From JBBPZA01 sp963797015 (GTDB lineage: Bacteria; Actinomycetota; Thermoleophilia; Solirubrobacterales; Solirubrobacteraceae): 64,000 nt of DNA. The DNA is taken from NCBI GenBank assembly GCA_963797015.1, contig CAWCNV010000007.1, positions 62,001 to 126,000 on the forward strand, given 5' to 3'. Both the position numbers and the translations under genes were made by a program. Under the pieces are notes generated by a model. It saw only the letters and a list, made by a program, of their open reading frames with translations. It was not told the origin of the DNA and searched no databases. Of the stretch, positions 41,749-50,881 are shown one piece after another (the stretch's first letter is position 1; each line of letters starts with the position of its first letter).

Positions 41749-43296
41749 ATGCCGCTCTCCGTCCTCATCTGGCTTCCCGCGGCCGCTGCCCTGATCGGCG
41801 CGCTGCTCCCGCGCTCCTTGGCGCCGCGCGCAGCGCTGCTCGGCTCGCTGGCGGCGCTCGGGATAGCGATCGGCTACCTCGCCGACTTCGACCGCGGCGC
41901 GGCCGGCCTGCAGCACGTGACCGACCAGGTGTGGATCTCGGAGCTCGGGATCCACTACAAGCTCGGCCTCGACGGGCTGAACATCCTGCTCGTCGCCCTG
42001 ACGGCGCTGCTGTGGGCCGCCGCGATGGTATGGGCCAACCAGCGCGAATGGGATCGCCCGCGGCTGTTCTACCTGCAGCTCGCGCTGGCCGAGAGCGCGG
42101 TGCTCGGCGCCTTCTGCGCGCAGGACCTCCTGCTGTTCGTCGCCTTCTTCGACCTCATGCTGATCCCGTTCTACTTCCTCGTCGGGTCGTGGGGCCAGGG
42201 AGCGCAGTCCGTGCGCGTACGCGCGACGATGAAGCTCGTCATCTACACGCTGGTGGGCTCGCTGCTGATGCTCGCGGCCGCGATCGCCACCGCGGTGCTG
42301 GCCGAGCCTCCGAGCGGTCACATCACGTTCGTGCTCTCCGAGCTGAGACGGGTGCCGCTCTCGCGCAACGAGCAGGAGTGGATCTTTTTGGGCTTCGCCG
42401 CGGCCTTCCTGGTGAAGATGCCCGCCTTCCCGCTGCACGCGTGGGTACCCGACGCCTACCGGACGATGCCGCTGCCCGCGCTGGCGGTCTTCTCGGGCGT
42501 GCTCTCGAAGGTCGCCGCCTACGGCTTCCTGCGCATCGCGCTGCCGCTCTTTCCCGAGGCCAGCGTGCACTTCCAGACGCTGATCCTGCTGATCGGGCTC
42601 GCGTCGATCCTCTACGGCTCGGTGATGGCCTTCACCCAGACCAACACGCGGCTGATCCTGGCCTACTCCTCGATCGCGCAGCTGGGGTTCATCACGATCG
42701 GGATCTTCTCGCTGCGCCCGGAGGGCGCGCAGGGCGCGGTGCTCCAGATGGTCAACCACGGCTTGGTCGTGGCGCCGCTGTTCTTCATCGTGGCGCTGCT
42801 GGCAGCGAGGGCAGGCGGCTCGGAGGACATCCGCGACATGGGCGGGATCGCCTTCCGCGCACCGGTGCTGGCGGCGATGTTCCTGATCGTCGCGCTGGCC
42901 ACGCTCGCGATGCCGGGCTCGTCGAACTTCGTCGGCGAGTTCCTGATCCTGCTCGGCGTCTTCCGGGCGAAGCTCGTGATCTGCGTCATCGCCTTCACCG
43001 GCGTGGTGCTCGCGTCGGTGTACATGCTGCGCGCCTACATCCGGACGATGCACAACCGCGTCGGCGAGCGCGTGAGCTCGCGCGAGATGAGTGTGGGCGA
43101 TTCGCTCGTGCTCGTCCCGCTGGTGCTCGTGATCCTGGCGCTGGCCCTTTATCCGCAGTTCGGGCTCGCGCGCTCTGAGCGAACCGTCACGGCTTCGCTC
43201 CTGCCGGCGCGGATCGCGCAGGGGACCGGCGTGACCCTGGGTTCGTCGGGGGACGTCGCCGGCTCGGGGAGCACCGGGCGGGGGGCGAGCCCGTGA
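41749..43296 (+). CDS. nuoM: NADH-quinone oxidoreductase subunit M
   Basis: The 515-residue antiporter-like subunit has about 14 helices. The family features are YKLGLDGLNILLVALTALLW, LAESAVLGAFCAQDLLLFVA, LVKMPAFPLHAWVPDAYRTM with the channel Lys and His, LILAYSSIAQLGFITIGIFS and PGSSNFVGEFLILLGVF. It moves protons in the middle of the membrane arm. The C-terminal 40 residues (SSGDVAGSGSTGRGASP) are a disordered extension. The stop is in a GTGA overlap with nuoN. Confidence 0.96.
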   Translation: MPLSVLIWLPAAAALIGALLPRSLAPRAALLGSLAALGIAIGYLADFDRGAAGLQHVTDQVWISELGIHYKLGLDGLNILLVALTALLWAAAMVWANQREWDRPRLFYLQLALAESAVLGAFCAQDLLLFVAFFDLMLIPFYFLVGSWGQGAQSVRVRATMKLVIYTLVGSLLMLAAAIATAVLAEPPSGHITFVLSELRRVPLSRNEQEWIFLGFAAAFLVKMPAFPLHAWVPDAYRTMPLPALAVFSGVLSKVAAYGFLRIALPLFPEASVHFQTLILLIGLASILYGSVMAFTQTNTRLILAYSSIAQLGFITIGIFSLRPEGAQGAVLQMVNHGLVVAPLFFIVALLAARAGGSEDIRDMGGIAFRAPVLAAMFLIVALATLAMPGSSNFVGEFLILLGVFRAKLVICVIAFTGVVLASVYMLRAYIRTMHNRVGERVSSREMSVGDSLVLVPLVLVILALALYPQFGLARSERTVTASLLPARIAQGTGVTLGSSGDVAGSGSTGRGASP

Positions 43297-44984
43297 GCGT
43301 GGTCGCGATCGCCGCCGCCTCGGTCAAGGGCCCGCACATCGACTACGCGGGACTGTCGCCGCTGATCGCGTTGCTGGGCGGTGGCTGCGTGGTGCTGCTG
43401 GCCGGGCTGCTGCCGGGCCGCGGGATGCGCACGGTCGGCGTGCCCGCGCTGACGCTGGCGAGCATCGCCGCCTTCGCCGGCCTGACGATCTGGCAGTTCG
43501 ACGCGAGCAAGTCGATCATCGCGGGCGCGCTGAGGGTGGACGACCTCGCGCTGGTCCTGAACCTGCTGTTCGCGGTCGCGGCCGCAACGGCCGTGGTCCT
43601 GTCGTGGCGGGCGCACGCGGTGGAGGAGGCGGGCCATGGCGAATACCACACGCTGCTGCTCTCCTCGGTGGGCGGGATGGCGGTGCTGGTCGGCGCGCAG
43701 AACCTGGTCACGCTGTTCCTGGGGTTGGAGCTGCTGTCGATCCCGTTGTACGTGCTGTGCGCGACCGAGCTGCGCCGTGAGCCGTCGCTCGAGGCCGGGC
43801 TCAAGTACCTGATCATCGGCTCGGTCGGGTCGGCGACGCTGCTTTACGGGCTGGCCCTGATCTACGGCGCCACGGGGGACACCGACTTCGCGGGCATCGC
43901 GCGCGTGCTGAACGTGGGCGACAGGGTCAACGATCCGTTGTTGCTGACGGGGGTGGGGCTCTTGGCGGTGGGGCTCGCGTTCAAGGCCTCGGTGGCCCCC
44001 TTCCACCAGTGGACGCCCGACGTGTACGAGGGAGCGCCGACGCCGATCACGGCCTTCATGGCGGTCGCCACCAAGGCCGCGGCGTTCGGCGTGATGCTGC
44101 GGATCTTCGACGTGGCGCTGATCGACGCGCAGCTGGACTGGGGGCCGCTGCTCGCCGCGCTGGCGGTGATCACGATCGTGGTGGGCAACGTGGGCGCGCT
44201 GGGCCAGTCGTCCCTGAAGCGGCTTTTGGCCTACTCGAGCGTGGCCCAGGCCGGCTACCTGCTCATCGGGGTCGTGGTGGGCACGCGGCTGGGGCTGCAG
44301 GCGACGGTCTTCTACCTGGGTGTGTACCTGGCCATGAACCTCGCGGCCTTCGCGGTGATCATCGCCCGTGAGCGCGAGACCGGCCTGGGCGACGACATCT
44401 CCGCGCTTGCCGGACTCGGCGCGTCGCGACCGTGGCTGGCCTGGCCCATGACGATCGCGATGCTCTCGCTGGCGGGGATCCCGGCCACCGCGGGCTTCGT
44501 GGGCAAGATCTATCTGATCGAAAGCGCTGTCGACGGCGACTACACGTGGCTGGCCATCGTGCTCGTAGTCGGCTCGATGATCTCGCTCGCCTATTACTTG
44601 CGGGTCATCGCGGCGATGTGGATGCGCGAGGCGCCGCGCGGCGAGGAGCTCGCGCTGCGGCCGGCGATGGCGGGCGGGTCGCCGGAGGCGGACGACGAGG
44701 ACGAGGACGAGACCGGCGCGCGCGACCAGTCCGGGGCCGGCGATGCCCCCTCCGACCCCGACCCGTCGGCCGCCGGCGACTCAACCTCGGACGCCGGCGA
44801 GTCCGCCGCCGGCGACTCACCCGTGGACCCCGGCGAGTCCGCCGCCACTCGTGCGAACGGCGCCCACCCGGAGGTCACCGGCGTCGCGGTGCTCTTCGGA
44901 GCCGCCAGCCTGGTCCTGGGGATCATCCCCTCGCCGCTCTTCGACCTGGCGCGCGACGCCGGGCGAGCGGTCGGACTCTTCTGA
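43293..44984 (+). CDS. nuoN: NADH-quinone oxidoreductase subunit N, with acidic insert
   Basis: The 563-residue antiporter-like subunit has the usual 14-helix core: LFLGLELLSIPLYVLCATEL, FKASVAPFHQWTPDVYEGAP, SSLKRLLAYSSVAQAGYLLI and PATAGFVGKIYLIESAVDGD. Between the last two helices (about residues 455-530) is a 75-residue Asp/Glu/Ser/Pro-rich insert (EADDEDEDETGARDQSGAGD, then repeated AAGDS/GES units) that E. coli NuoN lacks. The insert probably faces the cytoplasm or outside as a loop. GTG 43293 overlaps nuoM. It is the last gene of the operon. Confidence 0.95.
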   Translation: MSVVAIAAASVKGPHIDYAGLSPLIALLGGGCVVLLAGLLPGRGMRTVGVPALTLASIAAFAGLTIWQFDASKSIIAGALRVDDLALVLNLLFAVAAATAVVLSWRAHAVEEAGHGEYHTLLLSSVGGMAVLVGAQNLVTLFLGLELLSIPLYVLCATELRREPSLEAGLKYLIIGSVGSATLLYGLALIYGATGDTDFAGIARVLNVGDRVNDPLLLTGVGLLAVGLAFKASVAPFHQWTPDVYEGAPTPITAFMAVATKAAAFGVMLRIFDVALIDAQLDWGPLLAALAVITIVVGNVGALGQSSLKRLLAYSSVAQAGYLLIGVVVGTRLGLQATVFYLGVYLAMNLAAFAVIIARERETGLGDDISALAGLGASRPWLAWPMTIAMLSLAGIPATAGFVGKIYLIESAVDGDYTWLAIVLVVGSMISLAYYLRVIAAMWMREAPRGEELALRPAMAGGSPEADDEDEDETGARDQSGAGDAPSDPDPSAAGDSTSDAGESAAGDSPVDPGESAATRANGAHPEVTGVAVLFGAASLVLGIIPSPLFDLARDAGRAVGLF

Positions 44985-45009
44985 GCCCGCGGGGGTGGCC
45001 CCGGCTCAG
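44981..45009. terminator. Bidirectional terminator between nuoN and the ThyX-like gene
   Basis: CTGAGCC (44981-44987) pairs with GGCTCAG (45003-45009), with an inner GGGG/CCCC stem. The hairpin contains the TGA of nuoN and, on the other strand, the TGA of the convergent gene, so it can end both transcripts. Confidence 0.65.
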
Positions 45010-46643
45010 GGTGCGGCGCGCGCGTGGTTACGCATCTCGGAGAGAATGCGCTCCAGGCGCGGCTCGGACTCGCGGTCCACGTGCACCATGGCCGCGCCCA
45101 CGGTGGGATGCACGGCCGCGATCTGCGCGTGCATCTCATGTGCGACGGCGCGGTAGGACGGATGTCCCTCGCGACCCGAGCGCAGCTCGATGAGCTGCAT
45201 CGCCTCGCGCGCGTTGAGGTCGAGGATGTAGCGGATCCGGTAGCCGAGGCAGAGGGCGTAGGGCGCCTGAGCTCTGAGGCCGGCGCCGGCAAGGCGCTCC
45301 CACTCGGTCCTCGATGTCTCGAGCGCGCGGCGATAGGCGTCCCCACAGCCGGCGGAGTCGACCTCTTCGGGCACGCCGGCGCCGAGCGCAGGCGAGAGCG
45401 TCTGCCACTGGCAGGTGAGCATGCGGTGGCGCTGGAGGTCACGGAACGCGCCGTAGTCCGAGACGATCTCGAAGCGGTAGCCGAGCGCCTCTAGGCCGCG
45501 ACCGGGCCGATGACGACGGTTCTCGCGACCGCCCAGCAGCTCGGCGAGGATCGCCCCCCGCCGCTCCTCGTCGAGCAGCGCCACCTCGGACCGGACCGTC
45601 TCCTCTGACACCCCCACGTGCTCGAAGAGCAGGGCCGCGAGCAGCCGCTCCTCGTCGCCGTCGACGTGAACGAGCCTCACGGACGGTCCCTGTTCGGAGG
45701 CGTGTACGGAGTCGGAGTCGGCGTAGGACTCCAGGTCGCGGTCGGACAGACCCAAGCGGGAGGCCGCCTCCGCCGCCGCCCGCTCGCGATCCTGCAGGTA
45801 CTCGATCCATCGGCCGCCGCGGTCGGGCCTCTCGACCCGCGCGACGAAGCTGGGCATCACGGCCTGGACCTCGCGCAGGATCATGCGCCCGTAGGCCCGT
45901 GCCTCGGGGAGAGGGTGCGCGAGCAGGTGGAGCACGAGCTGCTCGTAGGCCTGTCCCGAGGCGAAGATCCCGACGTGCGAGAGCGACGAGGCCGGCAACA
46001 GCCCACGAAGCAGATCCAGCGCCTTGGCCCTGACCGCGCGCTGGTGGGCCGCCGGCGCGGTTGCCTCCGCGCGCGGAAAGCGCGTTGACACCCACTCCGC
46101 GACCCGCGGCAGCGCCTCGGAGTAGGTACTGAAGAGCTCGTCCATCGCACGCTCGTACTGCGGACCGAGCTCCGAGTCGCGGTAGTAGCGATACCGCGGC
46201 GGCCCCTCGCCATCGCCGGGCAACTCGCGGTCATACGCGATATAGCGCGTGCTCTGTTCGAGATAGGCGGCAAGCCGCGGCCGCTGCAGGACCTTCGTCA
46301 GTACGTTCGAGACCCACTCGCAGGCGATATGCGCGCCCCCGAGCTGCGCCACCGAGTCGTCCCCGTATCCCAGGAAAACCCGCTCGTACAGGCGAGCAGC
46401 CCGCTCCCCCTCCTCCCCGGGCCGGTACACCGCCGGGCCATCCGGCAGGTCGGCCACGAACTCATCGAGGAACAACCGCCGAAGCGTCCCCGGATACCGC
46501 GAATACCGCGCAAACAGAGCCCCTTTGACCGTCTCGGGGAGGTTGACGAGCGCAAACACAGGCGAATCCAGGTTGCTGAAATGCCCAACCAACCGCTCAC
46601 GCTCGCCCCCACTGAAGCTCTCAACCGGATACCGCACGGGCAA
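45006..46643 (-). CDS. Double-domain ThyX-like (FAD-dependent thymidylate synthase-like) protein
   Basis: The protein (about 545 residues) has two ThyX-related halves. The first, up to about residue 285, has FARYSRYPGTLRRLFLDEFV, GYGDDSVAQLGGAHIACEW, and QRPRLAAYLEQSTRYI in place of the ThyX RHRxxSxNxxSxR signature. The second has DYGAFRDLQRHRMLTCQWQT and GYRIRYILDLNAREAMQLIE, again a variant motif. Canonical ThyX has one domain of about 220-250 residues and makes dTMP from dUMP. Here both signatures depart from consensus, so thymidylate synthase activity is doubtful. The start may be TTG 46643 or GTG 46637. It is convergent with nuoN across a shared terminator. Confidence 0.7.
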   Translation of the reverse strand: MPVRYPVESFSGGERERLVGHFSNLDSPVFALVNLPETVKGALFARYSRYPGTLRRLFLDEFVADLPDGPAVYRPGEEGERAARLYERVFLGYGDDSVAQLGGAHIACEWVSNVLTKVLQRPRLAAYLEQSTRYIAYDRELPGDGEGPPRYRYYRDSELGPQYERAMDELFSTYSEALPRVAEWVSTRFPRAEATAPAAHQRAVRAKALDLLRGLLPASSLSHVGIFASGQAYEQLVLHLLAHPLPEARAYGRMILREVQAVMPSFVARVERPDRGGRWIEYLQDRERAAAEAASRLGLSDRDLESYADSDSVHASEQGPSVRLVHVDGDEERLLAALLFEHVGVSEETVRSEVALLDEERRGAILAELLGGRENRRHRPGRGLEALGYRFEIVSDYGAFRDLQRHRMLTCQWQTLSPALGAGVPEEVDSAGCGDAYRRALETSRTEWERLAGAGLRAQAPYALCLGYRIRYILDLNAREAMQLIELRSGREGHPSYRAVAHEMHAQIAAVHPTVGAAMVHVDRESEPRLERILSEMRNHARAAP

Positions 46644-46847
46644 CTGATCCTAGCCACGCTGGCGGCCCGAACGGTCCGTCGGGGAAACGACGGCCCCGGC
46701 CGGCCCGCGTTCTGAGGGGAGCTCCATTCCGATCGCAATCCGGGCTCCCGACCCGGTATCGACCATTAGTTGTCTGCCAGCTTGGCTTTCTGAGGCGTAA
46801 CGCACCCACCACCGGCCTCTCGCCGGGTTCTCGTTTCTCGCAACCCT

Positions 46848-49241
46848 CTACCCCTGTGCTGGCTTTCGAACGATTTCAAGCCAATCAATAGCCTGCCCAC
46901 ACGCCCGCCGGTACCCGTTCGGAGGCACAACCGTGACTGTCCTCGCCAAACTCCTATTTCGCAAGAATACGATCGGGCCGAGAGAGTCTGGATAACCGTT
47001 CCCGGGTCGCAGATTCCCCCCAAACCGCTTCACGGTTACATCATGGCGTCCCGCTCCTAGCCGGACCACGCCCGCTGACGCGAATGAGTTGCCAGTGTTT
47101 AACTGATCGTGAACCCACCCGACGGTAGCGCCGTCTACATACACGTGCACTCCACGCTGAAAAGCGCCGTTGACCCACACCTCGTAGGCCCCCGGGACAC
47201 CAGCCTCGATGTTGGCGTCAAGTCGTCCAGGTCCGTTGAGACCAATGCGGGGGCCGAGTTGCCCGGCCCAATTCCCACTGGTGCGCGCTTGCGCCGGCAA
47301 GATAGTCGGGCCTAACTCACGAGCCACATACGCGAGCATACCCCGATCGCGTCGCGCGTCCGTAGCGACTCGTTTGATTTCAGAGCAAGCGATTCGGGCG
47401 CCCGCCATTCCGTTCTCTCCACTCGGTACATGCGCGACCACGCGCCACCCGAGCCGCACCTTCCGCCACACCTCGTAGAATCGATGCGCCTCTACGAGCG
47501 CATAGTTCGCTGGCGGACGACTCGCTACCGGAGATCGTCGCAGCAATATCTCGTTTGCCCGCTCGACGTACCACAGAGGAAGCTCATCTAAGTCGTAACT
47601 CGTGCCGTATTTCGGCCTTACTCCGTTCCGCACCTGACCTAGTTTCGAGTACGAGAATCCAGGCCCGTACGGTCGCGAGTCTCGCAGGTACCACAACGTA
47701 TAATCTTCGAACTCCGGAATAAGAATCGGGCCTTTGCCTGCATTACTTTCCCCAATCTGCCGCAGCTCCGCAAACCGGTGCTCGTCCGCTAGCGGAGTTG
47801 CATGGTAGATCGTCGCGTTGGACCACAGTACCCCTACCGTGACCGCGGCTGCGAGGAGCAACGCTTCGACTCCCAATCCTTCTTGGGCCATGCCGGCCGT
47901 TCCGCACAGGGCGACAAAGACGATTGCTGGCGACACCACCATCAGCACCTTTCCGTCGACCCACGGGCTGCCGCGCGTCGTGATGCAGGCCCAGGCAAAT
48001 ATCGATGTCGCTGGGTAGAGCAGAACCGGATACGCCCGTCGGCGCAGTAGCCAGCCCACGCCTAAACCCGCCGCGACTACCGTCAAGCCGATAAAGACGT
48101 ACGTGGCCGACCCTTGGGAATCTGGGTTCCCCCGGTAGTCGCCAGCTAGCCAAGTCCCGAACATTTGATACCACCGCAACGGGCGCACGAGGTTGCCGTT
48201 CTCAGATTGCGTGACCAGGACTGTTACTCCAGAACGCAGGAAACGCGTCGAATCAATAACCGTTGGTAGCGTTAGGCAGGCGACCACAGCGCCGAACAGC
48301 AACGCCGACACGCCAAGGATGCCGATGGAGGCCCTCGGTCGCATACGGAGAGTCCAAATGACCAGCACCGCTAGCGCTGGTGCACCCCACGCGAGATAGC
48401 CTAGTCCAACGACACCCATTCCACCAGCAACAGTGACTGCCAACGGGACGATCGCCCGTGGTTTCCAATTCTGGGTGTCCACGTATAAGACTGTGAGCGC
48501 AACGGTCAACGCGATTAGTGGAAGTGCGGCCAGCTCCTTCAAACTTCCCTGAACCGCATAGGCATACACGAGGGCTGGCTGGGAAGCGACAAACGCTATT
48601 ACTGCGCTTACCGGACGCGACACCGACGCAAGACGGCCGAAAAAGTACAATACGGGGGCGAGTAGTGCTACTAGGACGGCCATGTAGGGCTGATACGAAA
48701 GCAGCAAGTCTTGCCCAGTAAGCTTCCCCACGCTTCCCAGTACGGTGTGCGCGCCGCTTGGATAAGCATTTGCGAAGTAGCCTTTTAGTTCGGTCGCATA
48801 GCTCGACGGCGCGATGTCCGAGAAGGATCGTCCGGAATCGACTAAGTGTGCGGCCCCCGCGACGTGGATGGAACTCGTGGTGTCCTGTCCGTACCCAGCC
48901 AGAGTTGCTTCGCCGTGCAACGCGACTGGGGCGACCAAGCAGAGATAGACGCAACTCGCAGCCATCGCCGGCCACAAAGTCAGCCGCTGCGACAAGAGCC
49001 GGCGTCTAGCCAGCACGACTCCCGTTACGGCACTTACGAGAAGAAGCCACGGAGCCGCAGGAGCGACAGACGGTACGACGGTAGCTGCCTGACTGATACC
49101 GACAGTCGCCGCGAGGCCGAGGGGTGGGACTAGAGGGAGAGGAAGGCGCGAGCCGCTGAGCCACTCAACGAGTAGCCCGCACCCCACCGAAATTCCCACC
49201 AGCAAGACCGGGAATCCCAGGGTAGCGATGACAAACGTCAC
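46848..49241 (-). CDS. Large polytopic membrane protein of the polysaccharide locus, unknown function
   Basis: The 797-residue protein has about 12 hydrophobic helices in its first 500 residues (IATLGFPVLLVGISVGCGLL, YGQDTTSSIHVAGAAHLVDS in a loop, LLYPATSIFAWACITTRGSP) and a C-terminal extracytoplasmic part of about 290 residues. The end of that part (GAYEVWVNGAFQRGVHVYVD, VVRLGAGRHDVTVKRFGGNL) looks like a carbohydrate-binding beta sandwich. The topology recalls GT-C glycosyltransferases, but I see no decisive motif. GTG 49241 overlaps the upstream GT2 stop (GTGA), so the two are coupled. GC is about 55%, far below its neighbours: a transferred gene. Confidence 0.65.
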   Translation of the reverse strand: MTFVIATLGFPVLLVGISVGCGLLVEWLSGSRLPLPLVPPLGLAATVGISQAATVVPSVAPAAPWLLLVSAVTGVVLARRRLLSQRLTLWPAMAASCVYLCLVAPVALHGEATLAGYGQDTTSSIHVAGAAHLVDSGRSFSDIAPSSYATELKGYFANAYPSGAHTVLGSVGKLTGQDLLLSYQPYMAVLVALLAPVLYFFGRLASVSRPVSAVIAFVASQPALVYAYAVQGSLKELAALPLIALTVALTVLYVDTQNWKPRAIVPLAVTVAGGMGVVGLGYLAWGAPALAVLVIWTLRMRPRASIGILGVSALLFGAVVACLTLPTVIDSTRFLRSGVTVLVTQSENGNLVRPLRWYQMFGTWLAGDYRGNPDSQGSATYVFIGLTVVAAGLGVGWLLRRRAYPVLLYPATSIFAWACITTRGSPWVDGKVLMVVSPAIVFVALCGTAGMAQEGLGVEALLLAAAVTVGVLWSNATIYHATPLADEHRFAELRQIGESNAGKGPILIPEFEDYTLWYLRDSRPYGPGFSYSKLGQVRNGVRPKYGTSYDLDELPLWYVERANEILLRRSPVASRPPANYALVEAHRFYEVWRKVRLGWRVVAHVPSGENGMAGARIACSEIKRVATDARRDRGMLAYVARELGPTILPAQARTSGNWAGQLGPRIGLNGPGRLDANIEAGVPGAYEVWVNGAFQRGVHVYVDGATVGWVHDQLNTGNSFASAGVVRLGAGRHDVTVKRFGGNLRPGNGYPDSLGPIVFLRNRSLARTVTVVPPNGYRRACGQAIDWLEIVRKPAQG

Positions 49242-50437
49242 CCTCGAGCTAGCTCAGGGTCATCGCGGCGACGCAGCCCCAAAATGCTTAAGAGAAACGA
49301 TGAGAAAAATATCTGAATGCCAACTATGATCAGCGTGGCTGCAAGAACAGCCAACCGTTCTTCCGAAAGCGCTCCGAAACCACGGTCGATCCAGATGGCG
49401 ACGATGACCGCGCCGACAACTAGGCCTGAGACTAGTACGGCTGCTGCAAGAAGCAGGCCGTGCTCAAGGCGGAAGGATGATCGCATTCGATCGAACCATG
49501 GATCGCGGTCATTCATAAAATACGTCGCGTACGCGTGTGCACACAAGCCTAGAGCCAAGACTTGAACCCCGACGATGACAAGGATCGCCCCCCCGATCAT
49601 GGTATGGAGGTCCCACGAGCGTCCAAACAGGTCTAAGCGTGACAGAACAGTGGCAAGCACCAGCGCACCCACCAGGAACATCAATGTCCCGGGAACAATA
49701 AAAAGGTGGGTCGGGCTGTGAACTAGGAGGAATCGGAGGTGGCGCCAGCCGTCTCGGAAGCTTGAGAGTTTTGATTGGCCTCGGCGGGGGTGGTATTCGA
49801 TGGGGAGTTGGTCGATTCTGGTGCCCGTCTTGGATGCTCGGATAACCATCTCGGATGCGAACTCCATGCCGGGGGTTCGGAGGTCGAGGCGGGGTAGGGC
49901 GTCGCGGCGGATGGCTCTCATGCCGCAGTGGGCGTCACGTACTCCGGTTCGGAAGAAGATGTTCAGGACGCCGCTCAGTATCGGGTTGCCGACGTAGCGG
50001 TGAAGCCACGGCATCGCGCCGGGATGGATGTTGTCCATTCGGTCGCCGATGACGAAGTCGGCGCCCTCGTCCAGGCTCGCGACGAAGCGCGGCAGGTCCC
50101 CGAGGTCGTAGGTGAGGTCTGCGTCCACCATGACGATGTACGCCCCGCGTGCGGCGGCGAAGCCGGCCAGGTAGGCGCTGCCATAGCCCCGGCGAGGCTC
50201 CTCGACGACTCGCGCCCCGGCGGCGGCCGCAAGCTCGGCGCTCCGGTCGTCCGAACCGTTGTCGACCACGATCACCTCGCCTGTCCTGCCACTCAGCTCC
50301 AGTGCAGCCCACGCTCTTTGAACGCACTCGGCGATCGTCTCGGCCTCGTTCAGGCACGGAATGACGACCGAGAGGAGAGGGGAGGTCTCGGTCGCTGGCG
50401 GCTGCGCCAGCACTCGTGTCTGTTCGACGGTGGTCAA
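49238..50437 (-). CDS. GT2 glycosyltransferase (dolichyl-phosphate-mannose-synthase-like) with membrane tail
   Basis: The protein (about 399 residues) has a GT-A domain: LLSVVIPCLNEAETIAECVQ, EVIVVDNGSDDRSAELAAAA, VMVDADLTYDLGDLPRFVAS with the DxD metal site, and DAHCGMRAIRRDALPRLDLR. Four C-terminal helices follow. It probably transfers a sugar from a nucleotide donor to a polyprenyl phosphate. The start is not certain: TTG 50437 (TTVEQTRVLAQ) or GTG 50413 fit better than the far-upstream ATG at 50632. Base composition changes within the gene near 49.75-49.85 kb: GC-rich catalytic half, GC-poor membrane half. Confidence 0.82.
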   Translation of the reverse strand: MTTVEQTRVLAQPPATETSPLLSVVIPCLNEAETIAECVQRAWAALELSGRTGEVIVVDNGSDDRSAELAAAAGARVVEEPRRGYGSAYLAGFAAARGAYIVMVDADLTYDLGDLPRFVASLDEGADFVIGDRMDNIHPGAMPWLHRYVGNPILSGVLNIFFRTGVRDAHCGMRAIRRDALPRLDLRTPGMEFASEMVIRASKTGTRIDQLPIEYHPRRGQSKLSSFRDGWRHLRFLLVHSPTHLFIVPGTLMFLVGALVLATVLSRLDLFGRSWDLHTMIGGAILVIVGVQVLALGLCAHAYATYFMNDRDPWFDRMRSSFRLEHGLLLAAAVLVSGLVVGAVIVAIWIDRGFGALSEERLAVLAATLIIVGIQIFFSSFLLSILGLRRRDDPELARG

Positions 50438-50881
50438 GCGAACGCCGCTGTCTGCCGAGCGCGGGAACCCAAGGGTTGAACGGACGAAGGCGCCGAAAGT
50501 CGCGCGGGGCGGAAGGCTAGCGAAGCCGTAGGAAGCGACTGCCGGGTCCGCGTGGCCAGGGTCGGCGGCGCCATCGGGTTGCACCTGCCAACCCAGGTGG
50601 TTGGGCGTGGCGGCAGGCGGAGGGCGAGCCATGCCCGATGCGAGCCGGACGGCGGAGGAGGTCGACGCCGAGGGCGGCAGTCGAGGCCTCGGGCGGCATC
50701 CGGCGGACAGGAGCAGGCAGAGGGCGCCAGCGGGCGCTCAGGGGGGCCCCGCAGAGAATTGCGGCGGGCGCGGAGAAGGCCCTGGTAGAGGGCCCGGCCA
50801 ACGCGGCAGCCGGCGCGGATGGTTCGGGGCGGGAGGCCGCCGTGAGCAGTGCCGCTCGTCGTGTGGCACCCTGCCCGCGCC
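50438..50881. other. Divergent spacer between GT2 and GT4 genes
   Basis: This stretch of about 440 bases has no convincing gene; the open frames on both strands are Arg/Gly/Pro-rich and lack ribosome sites. It should contain promoters for both divergent transcripts. A small cruciform-like element (CCAACC-AGGT-GGTTGG, overlapping ACCTG/CAGGT) lies near 50585-50605 and could be a regulator site; this is speculative. Confidence 0.4.

Noticed and set aside
50633..50881. Small plus-strand gene starting at 50631 (PDASRTAEEVDAEG...)
   Set aside because: Gly/Arg/Pro-rich, no ribosome site and overlapping other equally open frames; it looks like non-coding GC-rich DNA.
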